Below, piece after piece: positions 9,968-17,703 of a stretch of 64,000 bases of DNA. The stretch is from Paenirhodobacter ferrireducens. Its GTDB lineage: Bacteria > Pseudomonadota > Alphaproteobacteria > Rhodobacterales > Rhodobacteraceae. The stretch lies in the NCBI RefSeq assembly GCF_004022265.1, contig NZ_SAVB01000006.1:124001-188000 (forward strand), written 5' to 3'. The position numbers were made by a program, and so were the translations under genes. Position 1 is the stretch's first letter; each line of letters begins with the position of its first letter. The notes under the pieces were generated by a model, which was given only the letters and a program-made list of their open reading frames with translations, was not told where the DNA came from and did no database searches.

Positions 9968-10020
9968 TGTGGCGGAGCACCGGCTTTCGGACAACGGCGC
10001 ACCAGCTTTAGGATGGAAAT
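9968..10020. repeat. right-end terminal sequence of the satellite (two MuA-like sites)
   Basis: The first 25 bases match the prophage end at 17854 at 21 positions by eye. A GGCTT-type box starts at base 16 and an AGCTT-type box at base 37, the same offsets as in the prophage end. This two-box spacing resembles the closely spaced R1/R2 sites of Mu. Confidence 0.8.
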
Positions 10021-10084
10021 TTCTTCTCCCGCTGATTAGTGGCAGGGAAAACGTTCTTCCAATGGCAAAACCGCAGACCAAAGA

Positions 10085-10107
10085 AAAGGGGCCATGTCGG
10101 CCCCTTT
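10085..10107 (-). terminator. terminator of the satellite's leftward operon
   Basis: AAAGGGGCC and GGCCCCTTT form a perfect 9-bp stem with a 5-base loop; on the minus strand it is followed by TCTTT. It lies 35 bases beyond the last gene of the leftward operon. Confidence 0.8.
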
Positions 10108-10141
10108 GTTCACGGCTCTCGCCCTACCGTCAACCGTCTCC

Positions 10142-10492
10142 TCATGGCAGCGGATCTCCCTTCACCTTCCAGCCCTTGGCAATCCGTTTCGCCTTCCTCT
10201 TAGCCTCTCCTGCCGCTTTCCTGCGCCGCTTGCCCTCTTCGAGCAAGGCCGAGCACAGCGCCCCGTCAAACAAAAACGCGGCCCAATGATAGGCCGTCGC
10301 GCCGCGATATTCGCCATACCACTTGGCAGTGTTCTTCTCGAACCGCCAGCCATATGGCCCGGCGCGCTGTTCCTTGATCCAGCGGATCACGCCGCTTTCA
10401 GAGGTGCGATACCCGGGAATGCGATAGCGGCTCACCACCTCGGCGATCTGCCGGGCGGTGAACCAGTCGGTCTCATCATATTCCTGCGACAT
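10142..10492 (-). CDS. MuA-type DNA-binding-domain protein (satellite)
   Basis: About 116 residues. DWFTARQIAEVV near the start parallels FFTARELAEMA at the N-terminus of the prophage MuA. A WIKEQ...GWR segment and an AYHWAA segment follow, where Mu DNA-binding domains have a GW and a YHIS/FHVS strand. The C-terminus is a highly basic helix rich in Lys/Arg. No catalytic domain is present. ATG 10492 is preferred over the longer frame to 10573, which overlaps the upstream gene. Last gene of the leftward operon. Probably a DNA-binding regulator or end/operator competitor; the role is inferred. Confidence 0.7.
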   Translation of the reverse strand: MSQEYDETDWFTARQIAEVVSRYRIPGYRTSESGVIRWIKEQRAGPYGWRFEKNTAKWYGEYRGATAYHWAAFLFDGALCSALLEEGKRRRKAAGEAKRKAKRIAKGWKVKGDPLP

Positions 10493-10499
10493 GCGCGCC

Positions 10500-11054
10500 T
10501 CACGCCAGACCGAACCGGACAAGAACCTGCGCCGCCTCTTCAACGCTTGGCAAGGCCGTTCCTTCCGGGACATGATGCGGCAACTCGCGCCATGCGCGGG
10601 CGAGGTCGCCGCCTGTTTCGTTCCGCATCAGCCGCATCAGGGGGAGCACCCATGGCGGTGCGGTGTTCACCGGCATGGGCGGCGCTGGCGCTGGCGGGGC
10701 GGGCAGATCGAACCATTCCCCGGCCTCGGCCTCGATCGGCGGCAGGTCGAGGATGCGCGCCAGAAGGGCGTCAAACGCCCGCGATGGCAGCGCCGATACG
10801 TGGAACAGATACCGCCCATTCGACCATCGGCATTCCCACCCTTCCTGACGGGCCTTGCGGGTGATGGTGCTGCGGTGCGTGGGCAGGCCCGGCAGGCGCA
10901 GGGCCTCAAGCTCGGCTGCGGCGAACCACTCTTGCAGCTCGAAATGTTCCCGCAGCACCCGCACCAGCATGGCTTCAAGGAAGGCCATACGCCGTTGCGC
11001 ATAGGCCCAGGTATCGGCGTCAACTGCCACCGTCAGGTCAAAACGCTCATCCAT
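10500..11054 (-). CDS. Mu DNA-binding-domain protein (satellite)
   Basis: About 184 residues. The middle segment EWFAAAELEALRLPGLP, then THRSTITRKARQEGWE and a YLFHVSALP strand closely follow the Mu repressor/transposase N-terminal winged-helix pattern seen in the prophage MuA (TARELA...TERGVRARAKRDGWA...GLEYHISLLP). The rest is Pro/Ala-rich with no recognisable catalytic residues. It overlaps the upstream gene by 8 bases and ends 7 bases before the next start, so translation is probably coupled. It could bind satellite or helper ends, or operators. Confidence 0.75.
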   Translation of the reverse strand: MDERFDLTVAVDADTWAYAQRRMAFLEAMLVRVLREHFELQEWFAAAELEALRLPGLPTHRSTITRKARQEGWECRWSNGRYLFHVSALPSRAFDALLARILDLPPIEAEAGEWFDLPAPPAPAPPMPVNTAPPWVLPLMRLMRNETGGDLARAWRELPHHVPEGTALPSVEEAAQVLVRFGLA

Positions 11055-11613
11055 CGCGGCCCCCTTGGACAGTAAGGCCCCGGGCGCGCAGTTCGGCCAC
11101 CAGTGCCTCGGTCGGCAGATCGGCCAGCGCGCGCCGTTGGCTGGGGCGCAGGCGGGGCGCGCGATCCGCCTTTCCCGCGACCATAGCGACGGCCTCGCGC
11201 AGGCTGGCGGCGCGGCCCGTGTCGAGCAGATCGAGCGCGCGGGCCTGCGCCTTGGGCGCAAGCTCGGACAGGGCTTTCAGGTGGGTCATCTTGTCCGCGC
11301 GCGGCGCGGCCAGAAGGCGGGCTCGGCTATCGGGCATCAGGTTGGTGAAGATCATGACATACCAGTTGATGCCCTTCTTTGACGTTTGTTCTCTCTTCGC
11401 GACGAAGGCTGCGAAGCCGCCCGGTTCGTCAGCTTTCAGCCTGCCCCCCACCGACGACTCCGGGTAAATCTCGACATAGGCCGCCTTGGCCTCGCCAAGC
11501 TTGCAGGCGCGTTCAATCGGGCGCATCTTCGGGCCGAACTTGGCCAGTTCCATCAGCACGCGCACAAGGCGCGGCTCCGGCCCCTCGCGCCGGGTGTCCC
11601 GTTTCACCGCCAT
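11047..11613 (-). CDS. FlhC-like putative transcriptional regulator (satellite)
   Basis: About 188 residues. The N-terminal half (LVRVLMELAKFGPKM, then RPIERACKL, then a GG-containing loop and INWYVMIFTNL) resembles in order and spacing the FlhC family, including relatives on conjugative plasmids. I see no clear zinc-binding cysteine cluster, so the match is weak. The start at 11613 lies one base after the stop of the upstream gene (TGA at 11617-11615), implying a tightly coupled pair. Role inferred as DNA-binding control of the satellite or helper. Confidence 0.55.
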   Translation of the reverse strand: MAVKRDTRREGPEPRLVRVLMELAKFGPKMRPIERACKLGEAKAAYVEIYPESSVGGRLKADEPGGFAAFVAKREQTSKKGINWYVMIFTNLMPDSRARLLAAPRADKMTHLKALSELAPKAQARALDLLDTGRAASLREAVAMVAGKADRAPRLRPSQRRALADLPTEALVAELRARGLTVQGGRDG

Positions 11614-11614
11614 G

Positions 11615-12574
11615 TCAATGCACCTTCCGGCGACCACGCGGCGCGGGGGTGGGCTCTTCCTCGGGGCTTTCGGGCTCTTCGCTGACCTCGGCCAGAAGCA
11701 TCCCCACCACGCGCGCGACCGAGGCCGAAGGCAGGCCGCTTTCGTCGGCGATCCGGGCAATCGTCTCGCTCATGCCGCCGGTTTCGGGATCGTCGCCCAC
11801 CACGGCTTCCAGCGTCTCGCGCAGCTTCCCGGCGCTCGGCCCCTGCGCGATCCGCTCTGCCGCCTGTTCCCGCATGTCGGCATCGGCGCGGCCCGCCTCC
11901 TGCATTTCGGCGATCTGGCCCTTGTAACCGGCCCGGCGCGGCATGTGGGTCAGGACCGCTTCCAGCACCTCGTGCAGGCGGTCCAGTTCGATCCCGGTGG
12001 CATCGCTGACGCGGCCCCAGATTTCGCCATGGGCCAACGCGCGGTTGATCTGCATCGCCAGCAGATGCGCGGCCATCCCCTCGGCCGGATGCCCGCCCCT
12101 GTCGCGATAGGCTTCCCCGGCGTGATCCTCGCCGGTCAGGACGAACATCACGCGGGCCACGTCTGCCCGGTCAACGCAGGCGCGGGCGGCGATCATGTCC
12201 AGATCGTGCCACGCTGGGCGGCTGGCCTCGGCCAGAACGGCGGTGCGGATGATCTCGGCAATGCGATCCTCGGCGCTGGGGGCCGGGTCTTGCAGGGCGG
12301 GGCGGTGGGCGTCCTCGATCTCGGCCAGCGCGGTTTCGGCGCGGTCAACCCGGGTGATCAGGCGGAACACATCGCTGTTGATCTCGGCCAGATCATCGAC
12401 ATGACGGCGCAGGAGCTGACCGATCCCGTAGCCGATCAGCGCATCGACCCCGCCCGCATGGGTTTCGTGCATCCGGTCGAGCAGGAAGTTGAAGGCGCGC
12501 AGGGCGTGATAGGTATCATCGACCTGCGTCACGAAATCGGACAGATTCAGGTCGGGGGCAAGTTCGGTATTCAT
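11615..12574 (-). CDS. hypothetical satellite protein, first gene of leftward operon
   Basis: About 319 residues, acidic and rich in Ala/Glu/Asp, largely helical by composition, with a basic C-terminal tail (PRGRRKVH). I do not recognise a family. Its position immediately before an FlhC-like gene invites comparison with FlhD-FlhC pairs, but the sequence does not show FlhD features. The ATG at 12574 is preferred over the longer frame to 12586. The gene faces the regulatory region at 12575-13407, whose nearest dyad (12583-12655) could autoregulate this operon. Confidence 0.75.
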   Translation of the reverse strand: MNTELAPDLNLSDFVTQVDDTYHALRAFNFLLDRMHETHAGGVDALIGYGIGQLLRRHVDDLAEINSDVFRLITRVDRAETALAEIEDAHRPALQDPAPSAEDRIAEIIRTAVLAEASRPAWHDLDMIAARACVDRADVARVMFVLTGEDHAGEAYRDRGGHPAEGMAAHLLAMQINRALAHGEIWGRVSDATGIELDRLHEVLEAVLTHMPRRAGYKGQIAEMQEAGRADADMREQAAERIAQGPSAGKLRETLEAVVGDDPETGGMSETIARIADESGLPSASVARVVGMLLAEVSEEPESPEEEPTPAPRGRRKVH

Positions 12575-13407
12575 GGTCGCATCCACTGGTAAGCGCTTTT
12601 CAAGGCGCGAAATCCGCGAACAGCGCGGAAGCCGGGAGTTGAAAACCGCCAGTGGACGGCAGCAGGGCCTTTAGGCGCGAACGCCTTGGACATACGCCTT
12701 GCCCTCCCGGCCACACCATGTGCGACCGCCTCCGGCAAGGCCGGATATGCTGCGCCGTTCTGATCAGGAAAATGCGTGGGAAATGATTTCCCACCCTTCG
12801 CACCGATCACGGTGGCGCGACCCACCACTGGTAAGAGTTTTCAAGCTCCACTTGCGACGATGCGTCAAAAACGCCTGCGCCGCAAGTGGATTTGACGGGG
12901 GAGGTGGGCAAAGTGTGCTAAAAGCCAGACTTCGGCCACCGACCAGAGTCCAGAGATTGGACTCTGGTCGCAACCGCTATCAGTCATGTGCCAAAAGCCA
13001 GAGTCTGGCTTCTGGCAGAACATTTGGCGAACGAAAGGCCCGTCCGGATGCGCCCGGCCGGGCCTTTCCGGCGTCTTCGGTGGCGTTGCACCCAGAACCG
13101 CCACGATCTGCCGTTTCCTGTTCGATCAGGCGAAAACGGCTGACCTTCTCTCGCTTGAAGGCCAGCCGTTCCGGCATCATCGACCGAGGGGCGTGGGACG
13201 GACCCCCGGCGATCTGCCTGCATTGCCAAAGTGCAGCAATGCCATCCGCAGTCAGAGCAACACGCGGTTTGGAGAACCCGAAACTTCCCCGCTGCGCCCG
13301 GCCATCATCCCCGAGCACCCGCCCGCATCCCCCGGACCATGTCCGGGGGACCGGCTTTTTTCACAGGACATAGTCCTGTGAACGGGTCTGAATGGAGGGT
13401 TTCAAGG
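12575..13407. promoter_or_regulatory. satellite control region between divergent operons
   Basis: No convincing gene. It holds a 21-22 bp direct repeat starting CCACTGGTAAG and ending TTTTCAAG (12583-12604, 12824-12845) with an inverted partner (TTGAAAA at 12639, CCAGTGG at 12649); a 10-bp dyad TCCACTTGCG/CGCAAGTGGA (12847-12856, 12881-12890); an 11-bp dyad GACCAGAGTCC/GGACTCTGGTC (12941-12951, 12959-12969); paired AAAAGCCAGA boxes near 12920 and 12995, the second overlapping GCCAGAGTCTGGC; then two hairpins at 13329-13380. This looks like multi-operator control of divergent transcription. A minus-strand frame at 12980-13318 is possible but unlikely. Confidence 0.65.
13329..13380 (+). terminator. 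tandem hairpins before the satellite Mor-like gene
   Basis: CCCCCGGAC-CAT-GTCCGGGGG (13329-13349) is followed by ACCGGC and six T, then CACAGGAC-ATA-GTCCTGTG (13362-13380). The first stem is identical to hairpins at three transcription-unit boundaries in the prophage. It may terminate upstream transcription and/or bind a regulator just before the activator gene. Confidence 0.7.
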
Positions 13408-13884
13408 ATGACTGCACGGATCGACCGCATCGACTTCCCGGACGAGAGCAACGCCCAGCTCATCAAGGACATGATCCTTGACGAGCTCGGGCATTATGTC
13501 TTCGACCGGCTGTGCGATGCCCTGGGCGGCCAGACCATCAATCTCCCGAACCGCCCCGAGACAATCCATGAGGGGCATTTCCTCGCCCAGGCGATCGGGC
13601 TGGAGAATGCCCGCCTGATGGCGGCAACGGTCGGCTATGCGGCCTATTACGTGCCGCTTCCGCGCCGGGGCAGCGAACCGGAAGCCGATCCGGTCGATCT
13701 GGTGCGCAAGGGGCTTGCGAACTGGGAAATCGCCAAGGTGATCGGCTTCACCGAGCGCCACGTTCGCCGCCTGCTGGCGAGCCGGGGCGTCAACAATCCC
13801 AACCGCAAACCGCGCAGTCTGCCCGCCCTTCTCGGCGCGCCGTCCGGCGGCGGAACGCCCGTCCAGTCGGGCGGCTTCGCCTGA
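13408..13884 (+). CDS. Mor/C-family transcription activator (satellite)
   Basis: About 158 residues. The order matches Mor of Mu-like phages: an N-terminal dimerisation region (MILDELGHYVFDRLCDALGG, then INLP), a linker, and a C-terminal helix-turn-helix reading LVRKGLANWEIAKVIGFTERHVRRLL. It is a diverged paralogue of the prophage activator at 45623-46021. The ATG at 13408 follows AAGG; the longer frame to 13231 covers regulatory DNA. It precedes and probably activates the capsid cassette starting at 14016. Confidence 0.85.
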   Translation: MTARIDRIDFPDESNAQLIKDMILDELGHYVFDRLCDALGGQTINLPNRPETIHEGHFLAQAIGLENARLMAATVGYAAYYVPLPRRGSEPEADPVDLVRKGLANWEIAKVIGFTERHVRRLLASRGVNNPNRKPRSLPALLGAPSGGGTPVQSGGFA

Positions 13885-13891
13885 ACACCTC

Positions 13892-13977
13892 GCAGGAGCG
13901 ATTTTGACGCCGGTTTGACGTGGCCTCTCGCCTTTTCAGGTGTCCGGGTGGCCAGAGACCATCAAAGCCGCTCCTGC
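13892..13977 (+). promoter_or_regulatory. shared 85-bp intergenic element, satellite copy
   Basis: Bounded by GCAGGAGCG and CGCTCCTGC (perfect 9-bp inverted arms), with TTTTGACGCC and TTTGACG boxes inside. The core matches the prophage element at 38434-38519 (27 of 29 bases in the best stretch by eye). It lies between the activator and capsid genes, where a late promoter would be expected. Confidence 0.6.
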
Positions 13978-14015
13978 GCCAGATTTTCCCTACCTGAGCA
14001 ACACGGAGTTCCCCC

Positions 14016-14963
14016 TTGCCAGTCCTCAACACCAGAACGGCCCGCGTCGTCGATCCGATCCTCACCACGATCGCCCAGGGCTATCGCCACAACGAACGGG
14101 TCGGGCATATCCTGTTCCCGGCCGTCCCCGTCCCGGCACGGGGCGGCACCGTCATCCGGTTCGGGCTGGAAAGCTTCGTCGATTACAAGGCGATCCGTGC
14201 GCCCGGCGCGAACACGGCGCAGATCCAGTTCGGCTATCAGGGCGAGCCCTTCGCGCTGAAGCAATATGCCCTGGATGTTCCCGTGCCCCGTGAGTTCATG
14301 GAAGATGCGCAGACGGTGCCTGGCATCGACCTTGGCAAGCGCGCGGTCAACACGGCCATGAACAGCCTTACGCTGTCTCTGGAAATCGAACAGGCCGCAC
14401 TTGCCACCGATACCGCCCGCTATGGCGCGAACAACAAGCTCGCGCTCTCGGGTGCGGATTGCTGGAATGACGGCGCGAGCGATCCGATCGCGGACATCGA
14501 GGCCGCGAAAGATCAGGTGCGCACCACCTGCGGCGTCGAGCCGAACCGTATGGTCGTTGCCAATGTCGGCTTCAAGGCGCTCAAGCAGCACCCGAAGATC
14601 ATCGAACGGTTCAAGTATACGACCGCCGAATCTGTCACGGCCAAGATGCTGGCGGGCCTGTTCGATCTGGAAGAGCTGGCCGTGGGCAAGACCACCTACG
14701 TCACCGAGACCGACGCCACCCCTCCGGTGTTTCATGAGGCCTGGGACAACGTCGCGGTGCTGGCCTACACGCCGACGCAGGACGCGGCGATGGAAAACCC
14801 CTCCTTCGGCTACACTTACACCCTGCAAGGGCACCCGTTCGTGGAGAAGCCCGAATGGAAGAGCGAGGTGAAGTCGTGGGTCTATGGCGTAACCTATGAA
14901 CGTGTTCCGGTGATGACGGGCATCGCCTCGGGCTTCCTGTTCACCGGCATCACGGGGGCATGA
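14016..14963 (+). CDS. major capsid protein (satellite copy)
   Basis: 315 residues, collinear with the prophage capsid at 35739-36698: both begin LNTRTA, share PGIDLG followed by AVN, NxKLALxGAD around residue 140, ALKxHPKI around 195, LEMLA/TAKMLAG, and SFGYTYxL near residue 265, and end in GFLF. Overall the two are clearly diverged, unlike gpG. The start is TTG at 14016 with GGAG upstream. First gene of the rightward cassette; its stop overlaps the next start (ATGA). Confidence 0.88.
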   Translation: MPVLNTRTARVVDPILTTIAQGYRHNERVGHILFPAVPVPARGGTVIRFGLESFVDYKAIRAPGANTAQIQFGYQGEPFALKQYALDVPVPREFMEDAQTVPGIDLGKRAVNTAMNSLTLSLEIEQAALATDTARYGANNKLALSGADCWNDGASDPIADIEAAKDQVRTTCGVEPNRMVVANVGFKALKQHPKIIERFKYTTAESVTAKMLAGLFDLEELAVGKTTYVTETDATPPVFHEAWDNVAVLAYTPTQDAAMENPSFGYTYTLQGHPFVEKPEWKSEVKSWVYGVTYERVPVMTGIASGFLFTGITGA

Positions 14964-15838
14964 CCATGGCAGGTCCGCAATCCGGGGCAATCCCGATCCT
15001 GCGCGCAGGCCCGATCTGCACCGCGATCGGGCAGGTGCCGTCAAAAATCAACGAGGGTGACCTGTTCGCCCTCGCCGCCAACTACAAGGCGGACAGCGCC
15101 ACCATGTTCGCCGCCCCCGCATCGTTCGGTGTTCCCCCGAAGGCTTCGTTCATCCGCGCGCTTGTGGTCGAAAATGGCACGCTCTTTGCCATCCCGCGCC
15201 CGGGTGGCAACGCGTCCTTCGCGGCGGGCATGTCGATGGGCAGGCCGATCACCTTCGCCTCTCTCTACGCGCCGAAGTCACCGGACAACCCCGCACCAGG
15301 CGAAATTCACCTTCACAGTGTCAGCTTCTTCGACGACCTGCCCGCGCCGGGAAAGGGCAGTATCCCGAACGGCGGAACGGCGATCCTGCAAGGCGATATC
15401 GCTGCCTTCGCGTCCAGCCCGTCAAGAAAACAGGTGTCCGCGCGCGAAGCCGAGCTGGAACAGCTTCTGTTTGCGCAGAAGGTGGAGAAGCTGGTGGACG
15501 AAGGGCGTCTTCTCCCCGTGCTGAAGGATGAGGTCATCAGCTTCTGCGCCGGGATTGACCAGCGCCATACCGTCAGCTTCGCCTCGGGTGAAACCATCCC
15601 GGCCAAGGAATGGCTGTTCTCCTTCCTGGAGCGCATGCCGAAGGTGGTGAGCTTCGGGGCCATGGACCTCGGCCCGGACCCGTTCACGAATGCCCCGGCA
15701 GCGGCTGCCAACATGCCCAAGGGGCACGAGATCGACCGGACCCAGAATGAGCTTGCCGCCCGCGCCCAGCAGATCATGCGCCAGAACCCGGACATGCCCT
15801 TCGCCGACGCCGTGGTGATCGCCCAGAACGGACGTTGA
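14960..15838 (+). CDS. protease/scaffold-like capsid protein (satellite, copy 1)
   Basis: 292 residues. The C-terminal half (AREAELEQLL, then VDEGRLLPVLKDEV and VSFASGETI) matches the scaffold half of the prophage protease (AREAELTERE, VDEGRLLPVLRDKV, VSFAAGDAP). The N-terminal half weakly follows the protease domain; by eye the presumed nucleophile Ser is kept (ASLYAP versus MSFFPP), while the His of PRHIGF is displaced. It may be a mainly scaffolding version. ATG at 14960 overlaps the capsid stop, suggesting coupled, stoichiometric expression. Confidence 0.75.
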   Translation: MTMAGPQSGAIPILRAGPICTAIGQVPSKINEGDLFALAANYKADSATMFAAPASFGVPPKASFIRALVVENGTLFAIPRPGGNASFAAGMSMGRPITFASLYAPKSPDNPAPGEIHLHSVSFFDDLPAPGKGSIPNGGTAILQGDIAAFASSPSRKQVSAREAELEQLLFAQKVEKLVDEGRLLPVLKDEVISFCAGIDQRHTVSFASGETIPAKEWLFSFLERMPKVVSFGAMDLGPDPFTNAPAAAANMPKGHEIDRTQNELAARAQQIMRQNPDMPFADAVVIAQNGR

Positions 15839-15889
15839 CACCGTGAGGTCACCCGCAAGGTGGCCTCGCCTTCAACCTGTGAGGTCAAG

Positions 15890-16624
15890 ATGGGACGCTC
15901 CCCCGGGTATATTTTCGGCGGTGACTTTGACCGTTGCACGCCGCACGCGATCACCGGAAAGGTGCATTTCGCGACCGATGTTCAATGTGTCGGCCCTCTC
16001 ACGATCTATCGTGCCAGCGCAGCTGGCGGCGCGGCTCCGGTCATCACCGCAGAGGTGCTGCGTCAGATCGCTTCGACCTATAACGAGCAGCGCGAAACCG
16101 CGCCTGTGCCGCTCGTTCTGGGCATCCCCAAGATAGACGATCCGGCCTATGGTTGGGTGGCATTGCTCGAAGCACGGGGTGATACCCTCACCGCTGATTT
16201 CGGGTCGGTCTGGCCCGAGGTCGCCAAGGCGCTGAAATCCGGTCAGCGCGGCACGATCGACGTTGATTTCTTCCCGCCGGGCGCGCCGGGAAACCCGGCC
16301 CCCGCTCAATGGTCCCTGCGCCGTGTCACCGTCTTCGGGTTGGATGATCTGAAACTTCCGGCCCTGCCGAAGCCGATTGTGACCCCTCAATGCGGCCCGA
16401 GCCCTTCGGTCTCGACAGAGACGCCACTACCACGCCCGCCGGTCACTCCGCCTCAAAGCGTCAAGGACGCGATCCCCGTCAGTGTTTTTGACGGCATGAA
16501 CTTGCCACGCGGCTTCGATGCTGATCCGGAACAGGCCGAACTCTACGCCCGCATTCTGCGCATCCAGCGCGAGAAGACCGTCACCTTCGCCGAAGCGGTG
16601 ACCATCGCAGCGAAATGGAACTAA
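15890..16624 (+). CDS. protease-like protein, probably inactive (satellite, copy 2)
   Basis: About 244 residues. It follows the N-terminal domain of the prophage protease (LTIYRA.., VLRQIASTYN, APVPLVLGIP, YGWV, then VDFFPP, NPAP and VTVFG) but lacks most of the coiled scaffold half. At the places corresponding to the Ser of KVSMSFFPP and the His of PRHIGF it has Asp (TIDVDFFPP) and Arg, so catalysis is probably lost. The C-terminus (LYARILRIQREKTVTFAEAV) resembles the last helix of the prophage protease. ATG 15890 follows GAGG. Confidence 0.72.
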   Translation: MGRSPGYIFGGDFDRCTPHAITGKVHFATDVQCVGPLTIYRASAAGGAAPVITAEVLRQIASTYNEQRETAPVPLVLGIPKIDDPAYGWVALLEARGDTLTADFGSVWPEVAKALKSGQRGTIDVDFFPPGAPGNPAPAQWSLRRVTVFGLDDLKLPALPKPIVTPQCGPSPSVSTETPLPRPPVTPPQSVKDAIPVSVFDGMNLPRGFDADPEQAELYARILRIQREKTVTFAEAVTIAAKWN

Positions 16625-16674
16625 ACACGTATCCTCTGATCTTGATGTGGTCGTATATTAAAGGAGCAACGACG

Positions 16675-17277
16675 ATGCCAGAAAATGGCTTTACAATCGA
16701 GGTGAACGACCGGGAGGCCAGCGAGGCGCTCGCGGCGCTGCTGCGCCGCATGGAAGAGCGGCGCGGGTTTTACCAAAACGTAGCCGAACTCCTCGCGAGC
16801 TCGTCCCGGGAGAATTTCCGCAAGCAGACGGCCCCCAGCGGCACTCCCTGGGCGAAGCTCAAGGCCGCGACGATCCGGGAGCGCACCCGCAAGGGACAGC
16901 TCCCTCTCACGATCCTGAACACGAATGGCGTGAAGGACGGCATCCACCTGCAAGCTGCTATCTCGCAGGATGCCGACAATGACGCGGCCCGGGTCGGTGT
17001 TCTCGATCAGGATCCCGTCCGCCACTATGCTGCAATCCATCAGTTCGGCGGCACGATCCCGATCCCGGCGCGCAAGGGCCGCATCTATCGTCACTACGAT
17101 CCGACCACCGGAGTGACCGGCCGGAAATTCGTCTCGCCAAAATCCGACGGCGCGCGCGCGACCGAGGTCGATATCGCGGGTTACATGGTCACCATGCCTG
17201 CCCGACCCTACCTCGGGGTCTCGGCCGAAGACGAAATGGAGATCATGCTGCTTGCCGAGGACTGGATCGGCCTCTGA
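16675..17277 (+). CDS. virion morphogenesis protein gpG-like (satellite)
   Basis: 200 residues, phage virion morphogenesis family (Mu gpG, P2 gpS type), involved in head completion or tail joining. It is over 80% identical by eye to the prophage gpG (38529-39140), including IEVNDREASEALAALL, IRERTRKGQLPLTILNTNGV and AARVGVLDQDP. The DNA is also nearly identical in places, far closer than the capsid pair. ATG 16675 follows AAGGAGC. Last gene of the capsid cassette. Confidence 0.92.
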   Translation: MPENGFTIEVNDREASEALAALLRRMEERRGFYQNVAELLASSSRENFRKQTAPSGTPWAKLKAATIRERTRKGQLPLTILNTNGVKDGIHLQAAISQDADNDAARVGVLDQDPVRHYAAIHQFGGTIPIPARKGRIYRHYDPTTGVTGRKFVSPKSDGARATEVDIAGYMVTMPARPYLGVSAEDEMEIMLLAEDWIGL

Positions 17278-17703
17278 TCCGTGATGGGGCCACTAGCGTC
17301 AAAGCGCCCCCCCCATAGGCATGGGAAAGCATCCTGACTTATCCGTGATTTGAAGAATATTCTCCCGATCCTGCCTTGTATCTACGTTCCGACCTTGGTC
17401 AGACCTATGATGCTGTTTTTACCTCTGATTTTCCGAGGTATCACTTTGACTTATAACAATAATTTTAATGTCTGACGCAATCTGACCAGACCGGAACAAG
17501 ATTTCCGACCTTGGTCAGACCTTGGCGCTCCGCATCGCATCTTTAGATGGGCATTCTGAGCCCCCATAAGTTTCCATGCTATGCGTTTTCTACTAATGTT
17601 GTCATCATGTTGCCTGTTGATAGGTGATTGTTGCCTCGATGTTTAGAACGTGATCGTTCGATGATAGGTGAAGCGCCAGTTTTGGGCGGTTCCTTACATT
17701 TTT
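17278..17703. promoter_or_regulatory. satellite left-end noncoding region
   Basis: No gene seen and AT-richer than its surroundings. It contains two direct copies of TTCCGACCTTGGTCAGACC (17386-17404, 17503-17521). The second forms an imperfect hairpin with 17481-17496 around loop CAAGAT, the same loop and position class as the perfect hairpin at 57337-57376 in the prophage. A packaging, operator or small-RNA role is possible. Confidence 0.55.

Noticed and set aside
9893-10081. 62-codon minus-strand frame starting inside the satellite and ending in the tRNA
   Set aside because: It is a chance fusion of satellite end DNA to the last codons of the broken integrase.
12980-13318. 112-codon minus-strand frame in the satellite control region
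   Set aside because: No ribosome-binding site or family resemblance, and it runs across operator-like dyads.
13408-17277. Capsid genes at 13.4-17.3 kb as a gene transfer agent or leftover of a second prophage
   Set aside because: Exact Mu-type ends and a GAATC duplication enclose them together with a regulatory operon, gene order is reversed relative to the prophage, and GTA hallmarks (terminase, portal, tail) are absent.
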